NCBI GenBank assembly: GCA_030684835.1
Contig: JAUXWZ010000074.1
Span: 1 to 41,121 of the forward strand
Length of the DNA: 41,121 bases
Reading direction: 5' to 3'
Origin: Beijerinckiaceae bacterium
GTDB lineage: Bacteria > Pseudomonadota > Alphaproteobacteria > Rhizobiales > Beijerinckiaceae
Position numbers and translations under genes: made by a program. Shown here in pieces: positions 1 to 8,517 of the stretch. Within the stretch, counting starts at the first letter, position 1. Each line of letters starts with the position of its first letter. The notes beneath the pieces were generated by a model. That model saw only the letters and a list, made by a program, of their open reading frames with translations, had not been told where the DNA came from and did no database searches.

Positions 1-818
1 AACTGACCATCCATCGCGCTGATCTTTTAACCGCGCTGGCGGAAGCTTTTCCGCAGGAGAACATGAAGTTTTCAAAGCGGCTTCGTTCGCTTGAGCAAGA
101 CGGCGAGAGCGTGCGTCTTCATTTCGAGGACGGTTCGAGCGCGACGCACGACGCGGTGGTGGGCGCGGACGGGATTCATTCGCGCGTGCGCGCTGCGCTG
201 TTTGGCGAAGAAAGCCCACGTTTCACAGGCGTCGTCTCCTTCCGCGCTGTCGTGCCGTCTGCAAGCGTGAAGCACGTTCCCGAGATTGAAGCGTTCACCA
301 AGTGGTGGGGGCCTAATCCACAAAGCCAGATCGTGACGTTTCCGCTGAACCTCGGTCAGGACACGTTTGTGTTCGCCACGACCGGCCAAGCGTCATGGCA
401 TGAAGAATCGTGGACTAGCGAAGGCGACGTGCAGGAGCTGCGCTCGTTTTACAAAGACTTTCATCCCGACGCGCGCGCGCTTCTGGACGCATGCAAGTCG
501 GTGCTCAAGAGCGCGCTGTATGAACGCGATCCGCTGCCTCAATGGTCAAAAGGCCGCGTAACGCTGATGGGCGACGCCTGCCACCCCATGCTACCCTTCA
601 TGGCGCAAGGCGCAGGCATGGCGATTGAGGATGGCGTCGTGCTTGGCCGGTGCCTTGTTGGCGAAGACCCTGTGCTGGAAATGAAGCGCTACGAACAGGC
701 GCGACAGGATCGCACCGCCCGCATCCAGATCGGATCCCGCGGCAACCAGTGGATGAAGGGACAGGAAAGCGCAGACTGGGTTTATGGCTACAACGCCTGG
801 ACCGCGCCCCTGCAATGA
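1..818 (+). CDS. FAD-dependent aromatic-ring monooxygenase, 5' partial
   Basis: This is a group A flavoprotein monooxygenase (salicylate hydroxylase / 6-hydroxynicotinate 3-monooxygenase-like), which hydroxylates an aromatic acid using NAD(P)H and O2. The frame is open back to base 3 and reads HRADLLTALAEAF before the first ATG at 63, so the gene starts outside the window and the N-terminal GxGxxG Rossmann motif is missing. Two family signatures are visible: the DG motif GADGIHSRVR and the FAD-ribityl GD motif GDACHPMLPFMAQGAGMAIEDG-like block near 569-634. The tail YGYNAWTAPL is typical of this subgroup. It converges on the MBL-fold gene with only 8 nt between the stop codons. The substrate cannot be read from the sequence; the hydrolases and monooxygenases nearby favour an aromatic or N-heteroaromatic acid. 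Confidence 0.88.
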   Translation, partial: LTIHRADLLTALAEAFPQENMKFSKRLRSLEQDGESVRLHFEDGSSATHDAVVGADGIHSRVRAALFGEESPRFTGVVSFRAVVPSASVKHVPEIEAFTKWWGPNPQSQIVTFPLNLGQDTFVFATTGQASWHEESWTSEGDVQELRSFYKDFHPDARALLDACKSVLKSALYERDPLPQWSKGRVTLMGDACHPMLPFMAQGAGMAIEDGVVLGRCLVGEDPVLEMKRYEQARQDRTARIQIGSRGNQWMKGQESADWVYGYNAWTAPLQ

Positions 819-826
819 AACCGCTG

Positions 827-1729
827 TTACAGGACCATAAGGTCTTGACCGACGATGATGGCGCCGCCGAAATGCTTGGCGGCTTCGCGCGCCCAGACTT
901 CATCTGACACGAGCCCATCGTCGGACGGCAAAAGATGCGTCAGCGCAAGCGTCTTCACGCCGGCGCGCTGCGCTATACGCCCGCAATCTTCCGCGCTCGT
1001 ATGCCCGTTGACGAGGAATGAACGCAGCCCCGGCGGCACATAGGGCCGCGAGGCCAGCATCGCGTCTATGCCGGGCTCATACATGGCTTCGTGCAACAGA
1101 AGATCCGCGCCCTTGGCAAGCTCAACCATTGCTTCGCATGGCGCAGTGTCGCCGGACAAGACAATGGAGCGATCCTGCGCGCGCGCCCTGGCGTCAACAC
1201 GAAAACCGAACGCGTGCGCGAACGGCGGGTGATCGACAAGGGCGGACGACACGCGCACGTTCTCATCCTCAAACACGACGCCAGGGGCGGAAATTTCCTG
1301 CACGGCGAAGCACTCGGCGGGCGGCGTTCGCCCCGTGGCGCGGATGCGGATATCAAAGTCTTCGCCATGAAAAGCTAGCGCCGCAGTGTGAATGCGCTGC
1401 ATCGGCGGCGGCCCAAACACGGGCAACTTGCGGGTCAGCCCCTGTATCCAGGCCAGATGGATGAGGTTCACGTAGTCAGCGTTGTGATCGGAATGATGGT
1501 GCGTGATAAAAATCGCGCGCACATCCGCCAGCCGCAAACCCGACGCTGCAAACCGCGTCAGCGCGCCATAACCGCAATCGAACAGATAGACGGCGCCGTC
1601 AACGACAACCGCCTGCGACGACATCATGCGGCGCGGATGCAGAACCGGGCCAGCGACGGTCCCAAGCAACACGAGGTGCGCGCCCTCTTTGGGCACGCTC
1701 ACGCCTGGCCCCGCCGCTGGCTCATTCAT
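827..1729 (-). CDS. MBL-fold metallo-hydrolase (RNase Z / arylsulfatase-like subgroup)
   Basis: A 300-residue metallo-beta-lactamase-fold hydrolase. The zinc-binding signature is THHHSDHNAD (around residue 76), followed by VDHPP, the metal-bridging Asp in LSGDTAPC, LLHEAMYE and a C-terminal GHTSAEDCGRIA...LTHLLPSDD. This arrangement is that of the RNase Z-like/ElaC-related metabolic hydrolases rather than true beta-lactamases or glyoxalase II. The ATG at 1727-1729 follows GGGAGACAAGC, a good ribosome binding site. It lies 16 nt after a TctC-type binding-protein gene on the same strand, so the two are probably cotranscribed. There is no signal peptide, so it is probably cytoplasmic. A ring-opening lactonase or ester hydrolase role is inference from context only. 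Confidence 0.85.
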   Translation of the reverse strand: MNEPAAGPGVSVPKEGAHLVLLGTVAGPVLHPRRMMSSQAVVVDGAVYLFDCGYGALTRFAASGLRLADVRAIFITHHHSDHNADYVNLIHLAWIQGLTRKLPVFGPPPMQRIHTAALAFHGEDFDIRIRATGRTPPAECFAVQEISAPGVVFEDENVRVSSALVDHPPFAHAFGFRVDARARAQDRSIVLSGDTAPCEAMVELAKGADLLLHEAMYEPGIDAMLASRPYVPPGLRSFLVNGHTSAEDCGRIAQRAGVKTLALTHLLPSDDGLVSDEVWAREAAKHFGGAIIVGQDLMVL

Positions 1730-1745
1730 GCTTGTCTCCCAGTGA

Positions 1746-2726
1746 TTACTCGGCCTTGATGTTGAGCAGACGAACGATTTCGCCGTAGCGCTCGTAATCG
1801 GCCTTCACGCGTTTTGCCAGAACTTCGGGCGTACCGCCGAGGATCAATTCGCCGGTCTGCTCAACCTTCTGCTTCAAGTCGGGCAACGCCAGGAGCGCGT
1901 TGATTTCCTTGTTGAGTCTGTCAACAACTGGTTGCGGCGTGCCCTTTGGCGCCAAAACCGCATACCAACCGCCGACAGCGACGTCCTTGAAACCCTGCTC
2001 GATAGCGGTCTGCAATTCCGGCATGGCGGGACTGCGCTCAGGCTCGACGACAGCGAGCGCAACGAGCGCGCCAGACGCGATGTGCTGACGAACGGGAGCA
2101 ATTCCCGAGAACGTGACTTCAACATGGCCTGCAATCACATCCGTGACGGCGGGCGCGATGCCGCGGTAGGGAACATGCGTGAGATTGACGCCTGCGCTAT
2201 TGGCGAACAACGCGCCCGCGATGTGCAGCACGGAGCCGTTGCCGGAGCTCGCATAATTCATTGGCTTCTTCTTGGCGAGCTCTGCAAACTCCTTTGCGTT
2301 TTTCGCGCCGATCTTCGGGTTCGCCACCATCAGCATCGTCGTCTGTGACGGCATGATAACGGGGACAAAGTCCGCGATCACATCGACGGGCGGCTTAACG
2401 CCGGCGGGCATCAGATGGGGCGCAATAAACAAGGTGTTTGGCGTCAGCAGCAGCGTATGACCATCGGCGGCCGCGCGCGCCACTGCTGTCGCGCCAACCA
2501 TGCCGCTCGCGCCGGGCCGGTTCTCAACAATGATGCTTTCCTTCAGCACGGGGCCAAGGCGCTCCGCGATCAGTCGCGCCATCACGTCTGGGCCCGCGCC
2601 CGCCGGGAACGGGACGATGATCGTGATCGGCTTGGTGGGATAAGCGCTGACCGGGGCTGCAAGGCCCAAGGCCGAAGCGGCGGCGCCCATCGCCAGAGCC
2701 GCGCAAATTCGCCTGCTGAACTTCAT
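1746..2726 (-). CDS. Bug/TctC-family periplasmic solute-binding protein (classical type)
   Basis: Extracytoplasmic receptor of the tripartite tricarboxylate transporter (TTT) family, which binds carboxylates in the periplasm. From the ATG at 2726 (preceded by GAGGGGTAGGGTC) it has a signal peptide ending near AAPVSAYPTKP, then the family hallmarks ITIIVPFPAGAGPDVMARL, VENRPGASGMVGA and VPYRGIAPAVTDVIAGHVE. An in-frame start 14 codons upstream is possible but lacks a ribosome site and would spoil the signal peptide. It is the most typical Bug protein of the five in this window. It leads the MBL hydrolase gene by 16 nt. No TctA or TctB gene is nearby, so it must use a permease encoded elsewhere or act as a sensor. 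The ligand is unknown. Confidence 0.9.
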   Translation of the reverse strand: MKFSRRICAALAMGAAASALGLAAPVSAYPTKPITIIVPFPAGAGPDVMARLIAERLGPVLKESIIVENRPGASGMVGATAVARAAADGHTLLLTPNTLFIAPHLMPAGVKPPVDVIADFVPVIMPSQTTMLMVANPKIGAKNAKEFAELAKKKPMNYASSGNGSVLHIAGALFANSAGVNLTHVPYRGIAPAVTDVIAGHVEVTFSGIAPVRQHIASGALVALAVVEPERSPAMPELQTAIEQGFKDVAVGGWYAVLAPKGTPQPVVDRLNKEINALLALPDLKQKVEQTGELILGGTPEVLAKRVKADYERYGEIVRLLNIKAE

Positions 2727-2876
2727 GACCCTACCCCTCGCGAGAAAATGTCTGGCGGCTCTCCGCACTCGTTGTTTTATATTTGAAACATTGGTTCGTT
2801 AACGAGACAGATAATGCGCTGCCCGCCAGCATTTTTCAATGCTTGCCAGAGCAAAGTTGAAAGAAATTATTCGGGC
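2727..2876. promoter_or_regulatory. AT-rich intergenic region with short dyads upstream of the 2726 binding-protein gene
   Basis: This 150-nt gap is much richer in A+T than its surroundings. It contains an inverted repeat TGTTT (2773-2777) / AAACA (2786-2790) with 8 nt between the arms, and the palindrome CGTTAACG (2797-2804). Both lie 45-80 nt upstream of the binding-protein start and are plausible operator half-sites. The regulator is not identifiable. This is inference from symmetry only. Confidence 0.3.
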
Positions 2877-3083
2877 TTAATAATGGGGCGGCGGCGGCTC
2901 TTCACCCTGCCCCGATGGCGCAACATTGCGCATCTCCTCGCGCAATTGCGACAAGTGTCTGTCAAGCAGATCGATCTTGCGCCATTGCTCGGTGATGATC
3001 TCGTTCAGGTCAGCAATCGTCCGCTCGTGGTGCGTGAGACGCACCTCGAGGTCTTCAAGGCGTCGGCGATCAGCTTCCTGCAT
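2877..3083 (-). CDS. slyX: SlyX family protein
   Basis: A small protein of 68 residues (70 if the TTG at 3089 is used) matching the SlyX family. It has a charged heptad-like coiled coil (LEDLEVRLTHHERTIADLNE) and the characteristic proline-rich C-terminus ending PPPPHY. The biochemical role of SlyX is not established. The stop codon of the LLM monooxygenase gene lies at 3090-3092, so the two genes abut and are surely cotranscribed. The ATG at 3083 is preferred over the TTG that touches the upstream stop. Finding slyX as the last gene of a catabolic run is unusual, because it is normally a lone housekeeping-type gene. Confidence 0.85.
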   Translation of the reverse strand: MQEADRRRLEDLEVRLTHHERTIADLNEIITEQWRKIDLLDRHLSQLREEMRNVAPSGQGEEPPPPHY

Positions 3084-3089
3084 TGTCAA

Positions 3090-4385
3090 TTATCCAGCGC
3101 GCGCGGCTGGGCGCGGCAACCCCAAATGGTCGCGCAACATACTGCCTTCGTAGTGCGTGCGAAACAGGTTGCGGCGCTGCAGTTCCGGCACCACGTGGTC
3201 GACAAAGTCCGTTAATCCGCCGGGGGTGAAGGGCGGCATGATGTTGAACCCGTCAGCGCCGTCGTTCTCAAACCATTCCTGCAGGGAATCGGCGACGTCG
3301 CCGGGGGTGCCAATGAGTTGCCGATGGCCTTTGGAGACGACGAGCTTCTCATATGTTTCGCGAACAGTCATGTTCTCGCGTTTGGACTGCTGGTAGATGC
3401 TGACCGAACGGCTCTGCGGCAGCTTTGCAACGTCCATGTCCGGCAGGGGCTTGTCGACATCGGCGCCCGTGAGATCAACACCCATGGAGCGGCTCAGTTG
3501 AAGTAGTCCGGCCTCCGTGTGGATCAGGGATTGCAGCAGTTCATACTTGTCCTGCGCTTCCTGACGCGTGCGTCCTACAATCGGCAAAACTCCGGGCATG
3601 ACCAGTGCGTGCGCGGGATTGCGACCGAAGGAAATTGCTCGCTCCTTGATGTCGCGCGTGAAGGCGCGCGCCGACTCAAGATCGCGCTGGATGGTAAAGA
3701 TCACCTCCGCGTATTTTGACGCGAGATTCTTGCCGTCTTCCGAGGAGCCGGCCTGCACCAGAACCGGATTTCCCTGCGGGCAGCGGGGCAGCGACAGCGG
3801 TCCGCGCACCTTGAAGTATTTGCCCTCGTGATTGAGCACCCGCAACTTGGAGGGCTCAAAGAACGCGCCGTTTTCCTTGTCGATGATGACGGCGTCGTCT
3901 TCAAAACAATCCCAAAGCCCGCGCACAACCTGCGTGAATTCATCTGCACGGCGATAGCGCTCGGCGTGTTCGGACAATTCGTCGACGCCGAAATTGGGAG
4001 CCTCGTTCGCGGATGAAGTTACGATGTTCCAGCCAGCTCGCCCGCCGCTGATGTGATCGAGCGAGGCGAACTTGCGCGCCACGTTATAGGGCTCGTTGAA
4101 GGACGTCGTCGCGGTGGCGACAAGGCCAATCTTGCTGGTCGTCATCGAAAGCGCAGAGAGGAGCGTGAGCGGCTCAAGCCTGAACGCGTCAACCCGCTTG
4201 GCGCGCGGCGAGAATGAAAACACATCGGCCACGAACAGCAGGTCGAAGCAGCCACGCTCGGCGATCTCCGCAAAGCGCAGGTATGTCTTCACGCTGACGC
4301 CATCAGGATAGGCTTCCGGGTGACGCCACGCAGCCATGTGATGGCCGCCGGGGGCTAGAAACAGGCCCAACTTCATCTGCCGCAT
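3090..4385 (-). CDS. LLM-class flavin-dependent monooxygenase, NtaA/SnaA/DszA family
   Basis: A 431-residue FMNH2-dependent monooxygenase of the nitrilotriacetate / dibenzothiophene-sulfone / pristinamycin class. These enzymes cleave C-N or C-S bonds or hydroxylate with reduced flavin supplied by a separate reductase. Diagnostic blocks are FDLLFVADVF, GLVATATTSFNEPYNVARKF, SGGRAGWNIVTS, HEGKYFKVRGPL, PVLVQAGSSEDGK and the C-terminal FTPGGLTDFVDHVVPELQ...THYEGSMLRDHLGLP. The start is the ATG at 4385 behind GGAGGAAGAAG. The length is normal for the family. It is followed directly by slyX and preceded at 55 nt by an alpha/beta hydrolase gene on the same strand. No flavin reductase is visible in the window, so FMNH2 must come from elsewhere. 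Confidence 0.92.
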   Translation of the reverse strand: MRQMKLGLFLAPGGHHMAAWRHPEAYPDGVSVKTYLRFAEIAERGCFDLLFVADVFSFSPRAKRVDAFRLEPLTLLSALSMTTSKIGLVATATTSFNEPYNVARKFASLDHISGGRAGWNIVTSSANEAPNFGVDELSEHAERYRRADEFTQVVRGLWDCFEDDAVIIDKENGAFFEPSKLRVLNHEGKYFKVRGPLSLPRCPQGNPVLVQAGSSEDGKNLASKYAEVIFTIQRDLESARAFTRDIKERAISFGRNPAHALVMPGVLPIVGRTRQEAQDKYELLQSLIHTEAGLLQLSRSMGVDLTGADVDKPLPDMDVAKLPQSRSVSIYQQSKRENMTVRETYEKLVVSKGHRQLIGTPGDVADSLQEWFENDGADGFNIMPPFTPGGLTDFVDHVVPELQRRNLFRTHYEGSMLRDHLGLPRPAARAG

Positions 4386-4440
4386 CTTCTTCCTCCCGGC
4401 GCAGCGATCACTTCGTCCGCCGCTGCTCGCGCTTTACAGA

Positions 4441-5331
4441 CTAGCGCGCGGGCGCAAAAAAATCTTCGACAATCCGCGCAAGTTCAATCGGCTTGTCGTG
4501 ATGAATGTTGTGGCCGGTCTCCGCCGCTTGCGTCCACGCGCCGTGACGCAATTGCGCGAAGCGCCATTCGAACCCGCCCTCACCCTCGCGATCCATACGC
4601 TCGAAACGATCGCCAGCAGCGATCCAGAGCGTTGGCGCTTCAATGCGCTTCCAGCAGGCAGCCCAGTCTTCGACGCCATAGGTTGTTGCGAACGGGCGCT
4701 GATGCCCAGGATCAAACGACCAGGCAAAGCCGCCATCCGTGGGGCGTGATGTGTGCTCGGCCAGAAACAGCGCCTTGTCGCGCGTAAGGCGCTTGTTGGC
4801 GGCGATCAACCGCTCCGCCATTGCGGCATGGTCTGGATACACGCGCGTCTTGAGTTTGTTGCGCCACGATGAAAGCCACGCGTCAAGCAGTTCGGGCGTG
4901 TCGCGCAGATCGCGCGGACGCAGGCCGAAGCCATCTATCGAAGCCAGACGCTTGACGCGCTTTGGCCGCACGCCAGCATAGACATTGGCTATATTGCCGC
5001 CCAGCGAATGGCCGATCAGCGAGACCGGCGCATCTGGCGAAACATGATCGATGATCGCGTCGATGTCCGCGAGATAATCTTGAAAGCAATATCCATGCGC
5101 GCACCATTCTGTGGCCCCGTGGCCGCGCCAGTCCGGCGCCACGATGCGCCAATCGCGCTTGAGCGCATCGATCATGAACTGGAATGTCGCGGAACCGTCG
5201 CGATGGCCGTGGAGGCAGACAAGCAGCGGAGCGGCGGGATCGCCCCAGGAACGCAAATTATACATAAGCCCGCGCACCGGCAGTTGATCGGCCCCGGACA
5301 CGCGGGCCGGGACGTATGCGCTGTCTATCAA
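4441..5331 (-). CDS. alpha/beta-fold hydrolase
   Basis: A 296-residue serine hydrolase of the alpha/beta fold, probably cytoplasmic. The nucleophile elbow is GHSLGG (Ser109 counting from the chosen start), the oxyanion region is CLHGHRDGSATF and the likely catalytic His is in ETGHNIHHDKP. An acidic residue in IAAGDRFERMD is the candidate third member. The TTG start at 5331 is chosen because GGAGGT sits 4 nt upstream; the longer reading from a TTG at 5355 would contain this ribosome site. It lies between a TctC-type binding protein (120 nt upstream) and the LLM monooxygenase (55 nt downstream), all on the minus strand. It could hydrolyse an ester, C-C bond or formamide product of the monooxygenases; the sequence does not decide. 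Confidence 0.85.
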   Translation of the reverse strand: MIDSAYVPARVSGADQLPVRGLMYNLRSWGDPAAPLLVCLHGHRDGSATFQFMIDALKRDWRIVAPDWRGHGATEWCAHGYCFQDYLADIDAIIDHVSPDAPVSLIGHSLGGNIANVYAGVRPKRVKRLASIDGFGLRPRDLRDTPELLDAWLSSWRNKLKTRVYPDHAAMAERLIAANKRLTRDKALFLAEHTSRPTDGGFAWSFDPGHQRPFATTYGVEDWAACWKRIEAPTLWIAAGDRFERMDREGEGGFEWRFAQLRHGAWTQAAETGHNIHHDKPIELARIVEDFFAPAR

Positions 5332-5451
5332 GCGAACCTCCGGTAGCCAAAGCAAATGGCGCGGACCAGCCGCGCCATCTGGAATTGTATGCGCTCTTTA
5401 GCGCGCTGCAAACTGCGATCAGTCACCTGCGCAGGGGCTGCTGCGCCAATG

Positions 5452-6486
5452 TCACTGCACAGCAGTCAGCTTCAAAGCGCGATCAATAACACTTCGCTCG
5501 AATGTGCCGATACGCTGCACAATCTTCTGCATCGCCTCACCCGTCACGGGTTCAACGTCGATGCGAAGGCGATTAGCCTCGGCGACGAACGCGGGGTCTT
5601 TCATCGTGGCGTCGAAAGCGCGACGAAGCGTGGCGATACGATCCGCAGGAACGTCCGGCGGCGCGACGAGCGGCCACGCAACGGCCTGCGGCGAGAAGAG
5701 GAGTTCGAGGGCCTGACGATCGATGTCGCTTTTCGCGAAGTCCATCACGCTTGGCGTGTTGGGCAAATCGGGCGCTTTCTCGAGGGCCATTTGCACGAGG
5801 ATGTTGATTTTCTTTTCGTCGAGCCATGGCCGTGACCGGCTCTTAAGGCTGCCCCACGACCAGCCAAAGCGCGCGTCCACTTCGCCCTTCTCCATGGCCG
5901 AGGTCACGTCGTTGCCGCCGGGATAACCGGTGACGATCTTGATTTTGGCGCCGGTTAAATTTTTGAGTAGCGTCGGGAAACGGCCGGTGTCGTCGGTGGT
6001 GCCGGTGGCGCCGGTTGTGATTTGCTTTGTCTGCAGATCTTCCAGGCTCGTCACGCCAACGGTATGCCAGACGACGCCCACGGACACTTCCGTGCTTGTG
6101 CTGCCAATTGGATTAAAACGCGTAGGGTCGTATTTGGCGGCTTGCGGATTGAAGACCGGCTCGATCGGATAGCTGCGCGAGAGCATGCCAAGCGTTGTGC
6201 CATCGCGCGGCGAGACACTGTAGAGATGCAGGATTGTCTTGATGCCGCCGGAGCCCGGCATGTTCTGAGGCACCATTCCCGGATTGCCGGGAATGTGGCG
6301 GCCCATATGACGCGCCAACAGCCGGGCGGTCGCATCATATGTTCCGCCCGCCGCGTAGCCAATAAGAACGGTGATGTTCTTGCCGGCGAAAGGTTCACCC
6401 GCCGGAGCCTGCGCATGCGCTGCACTAATAGCTACAACGCTTACCCCGACAATTGCCGTAAAGGCGGCTAGAGGCGTTTTAATCAT
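5452..6486 (-). CDS. TctC-like periplasmic solute-binding protein (PGGNDV subtype)
   Basis: A 344-residue periplasmic binding protein related to the TTT/Bug receptors. The signal peptide runs to about AISAAHAQA. The core keeps ITVLIGYAAGGTYDATARLLARHMG, NMPGSGGIKT and SPRDGTTLGML. It also carries VTGYPGGNDVTSAMEKGEVD and a W-S-x3-S-x5-W-x3-KKINIL block, which are shared with the binding proteins at 10502 and 13622 but not with the classical one at 1746. The three are therefore a paralogous subgroup. It follows the amidohydrolase gene by 96 nt on the same strand. No cognate TctA/B is present. Ligand unknown, probably a carboxylate. Confidence 0.88.
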   Translation of the reverse strand: MIKTPLAAFTAIVGVSVVAISAAHAQAPAGEPFAGKNITVLIGYAAGGTYDATARLLARHMGRHIPGNPGMVPQNMPGSGGIKTILHLYSVSPRDGTTLGMLSRSYPIEPVFNPQAAKYDPTRFNPIGSTSTEVSVGVVWHTVGVTSLEDLQTKQITTGATGTTDDTGRFPTLLKNLTGAKIKIVTGYPGGNDVTSAMEKGEVDARFGWSWGSLKSRSRPWLDEKKINILVQMALEKAPDLPNTPSVMDFAKSDIDRQALELLFSPQAVAWPLVAPPDVPADRIATLRRAFDATMKDPAFVAEANRLRIDVEPVTGEAMQKIVQRIGTFERSVIDRALKLTAVQ

Positions 6487-6582
6487 GTCTTTCCCTCCCC
6501 TTTGCCGCGCGCTTCCCTTTTTCAGGCGCTGCGGCTTTTACAGATCCGGCGCACGCCATGACAACGCGCAGCGGGTGCTTTT

Positions 6583-7686
6583 TTAGATTTTGAGATTGAA
6601 CAACTCAATGGCGTTATCGCGGGTGAGCTTCTTGCGCTTCTCCTCGGACAAGCCTTTCAGATGATGCTCCACCACCTGACGCGAATGGGGGAACGTCATG
6701 TTGAAGTGCGGATAGTCGTTCGACCACATGCAGTTCTTCTCGCCCCACCACGGGAAGAAGCGCGTGCCGACATAATCTTCAAGGAACGTGCCGTAGACAT
6801 GCTCCTCGAATATTTCACTCGGCTTGCGCGTGATCGCAAGGTCGTGCGTCTTGCGGAACCGTTCGAAGTAATAATCCCACTGTTGCAGAAGGAACGGCAA
6901 CCAGCCGATCTCGCTTTCGGCGAGGAGCAGCTTCAAATCGGGATGCCGATCAAACGCGCCCGAGAAAATGAAATCGAACAGCGTGTTCGCGGAATCGTTG
7001 GTCTTGACGTTGGTTGCGTCCTTCAGGCCCTGCAGGCCCTTCTTCTGCCCCGTCTTGATGTAGGAATGACCTGTCAGGATGTGGCAGATGACAGGCTCCT
7101 TGGCTTCCGCGCATGCGGCCCAGAGCGGCTCGTAGTGCTCCGATGTAAACGGCAGGTTCGGATCAGGAACCTGCCAGATCATGGCGCCCTTAAGTCCGTT
7201 AAGATGGCCACGCTGCATTTCCTTGATGCCGGCCTTGATGTCGTAGACGGATACCAGCGGCGCCGCGTAGAGGCGCTTGTTGTCAGCCTGGCAGAAATTA
7301 TGGACCCAGTCGTTGTACAGCTTGAAGGATTCTTGCTGGGTCTCCAGGTCGTCGATCCCAAACAGGGCCATGCCGTAATTGGGGAACAGAATTTCAGCGG
7401 CGACGCCGTCGGTGTCCTGATCCCGCAGGCGCAAGTGCGGATCGGTCGCGCCCGGAGGCGAATTGCGGAACGGCACACGCGGCAAAAGGTCCTGCAATCG
7501 CTTGGGCAGATCAGTCCACAATTCCTCGGGCTCCATCACGTGCGCATCGGTGGAGATCATCTTTGGCATCGCGGCCGTCTGCTCTTCAGACAGGTGCTCG
7601 CCCACGACGGTGCGGCGCGGAAAGCTGCGCGCCTGCTCTTCCGACATGCCGGCGAACTTGGAGGCGTCTACTGCTAATTCAGGCAT
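6583..7686 (-). CDS. amidohydrolase-superfamily protein (amidohydrolase_2, ACMSD-like)
   Basis: A 367-residue TIM-barrel metal enzyme of the amidohydrolase_2 group, which includes ACMSD-type and dihydroxybenzoate-type decarboxylases as well as hydrolases. The start of the barrel reads STDAHVMEPEELW (Asp47 and His49 occupying the D-x-H form of the first metal site), then ICHILTGHSY, LLLAESEIGWLPFLLQQWDYY and the terminal WSNDYPHFNMTFPHS. The first 40 residues are an extra N-terminal extension not needed for the barrel. The ATG at 7686 is supported by position 60 nt after the cupin stop. It is the second gene of the minus-strand arm that starts at the divergent cupin/lysR promoter. Whether it decarboxylates or hydrolyses cannot be told from the sequence. 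Confidence 0.88.
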   Translation of the reverse strand: MPELAVDASKFAGMSEEQARSFPRRTVVGEHLSEEQTAAMPKMISTDAHVMEPEELWTDLPKRLQDLLPRVPFRNSPPGATDPHLRLRDQDTDGVAAEILFPNYGMALFGIDDLETQQESFKLYNDWVHNFCQADNKRLYAAPLVSVYDIKAGIKEMQRGHLNGLKGAMIWQVPDPNLPFTSEHYEPLWAACAEAKEPVICHILTGHSYIKTGQKKGLQGLKDATNVKTNDSANTLFDFIFSGAFDRHPDLKLLLAESEIGWLPFLLQQWDYYFERFRKTHDLAITRKPSEIFEEHVYGTFLEDYVGTRFFPWWGEKNCMWSNDYPHFNMTFPHSRQVVEHHLKGLSEEKRKKLTRDNAIELFNLKI

Positions 7687-7746
7687 TGCATGCTCCGATC
7701 AGAATTCTCATTTGCTGGCGCGCACTGCGGGCCGCTGATGGGCGAC

Positions 7747-8277
7747 TCAAGTCGGCGAAAAGTATTTGCCCTGCGCGTAGACGCGCTTTTTGGACGTTTC
7801 GCCGTTCTTGGGAGAGTCGCCGACCTTCTTGGTGCCGTCACCGAATTTGGTCTGGTTGACGACATCGCGCGGGGTGCCGAATGGGGTCAGGCTGTCGAGA
7901 CCTTTGACGGCGCGCACGCCGCCGCCGACTCGCATCATCACGAGATTCTCGGCTTCGTCGGCGACGAACTTGTATTCGACATCCTTGGGGATCATCACGC
8001 CCTCGTGGACGCCAACAACCTGCGTGCGGCCATCGCCAAACGTAAAGGTAGCCTTGCCCTGCATGATAATGAAGGCGTGGTCTTCACCGCCATGGGAATG
8101 CAACGCGTTTTCTCCGCCGCTGGCGTAGACCTTCATGCTGAGCCAAAGATTTTCAGCTGTTGCAAGCGGATCATACGTCGTTCCCTGCTCCAGCAGAGGC
8201 AGATTGCGCATCGAAAAAATGGCCGCCTGATCGATGGCCGCTATGGGGCGTCGTTCAAGAATTTTCGCGTCGTCCAT
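7747..8277 (-). CDS. cupin-domain protein
   Basis: A 176-residue single-domain cupin. Motif 1 is GENALHSHGGEDHAFIIMQG, giving the metal ligands His60 and His62 with Glu65 (or His67) in the usual G-x5-HxH-x3,4-E-x6-G pattern. Motif 2 is weaker, around GVHEGVMIPKDVEYKF. Such proteins are dioxygenases, isomerases or decarboxylases; the sequence does not distinguish them. The ATG at 8277 follows GGGAGGTATTTCCAC. It is the first gene of the minus-strand arm, divergent from the LysR regulator, so it is the most likely direct LysR target. Confidence 0.88.
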   Translation of the reverse strand: MDDAKILERRPIAAIDQAAIFSMRNLPLLEQGTTYDPLATAENLWLSMKVYASGGENALHSHGGEDHAFIIMQGKATFTFGDGRTQVVGVHEGVMIPKDVEYKFVADEAENLVMMRVGGGVRAVKGLDSLTPFGTPRDVVNQTKFGDGTKKVGDSPKNGETSKKRVYAQGKYFSPT

Positions 8278-8463
8278 GTGGAAATACCTCCCGAAATCTT
8301 TTTTAATTCAGTCTTATTGTCGCGCGCGCCCGCCTGCAGTGTCAAGGCGCGCGCCTGATCGCAACCTGTGCCGCAAGCCGCGGAAAATGAATGGAATGGC
8401 TGTGGCGCCGCCGCTCGCGAACCACGCGATCATGGGCATAAATCAAGGCTATTGCCTGCACGC

Positions 8464-8486
8464 GATAGCTGAAATAAAGTTATATC
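8464..8486. promoter_or_regulatory. candidate LysR-binding site in the cupin/lysR divergent promoter
   Basis: The 240-nt gap between the cupin start (8277) and the lysR start (8518) contains an imperfect dyad, GATA at 8464-8467 and TATC at 8483-8486. A T-N11-A element fits inside it (T8470, A8482), the form typical of LysR recognition sites. It lies 32-54 nt upstream of the lysR start, where an autoregulatory site is expected. The A+T content rises sharply here relative to the flanking genes. No footprint evidence exists. Confidence 0.4.
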
Positions 8487-8517
8487 TAAATCAAGACATA
8501 CAGCGTGCGGGGAGGCG

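Noticed and set aside
6661-7677. A 338-codon plus-strand frame opposite the amidohydrolase gene
   Set aside because: The opposite strand encodes an unmistakable amidohydrolase with a cofactor-site pattern; this frame has no motif or start signal.
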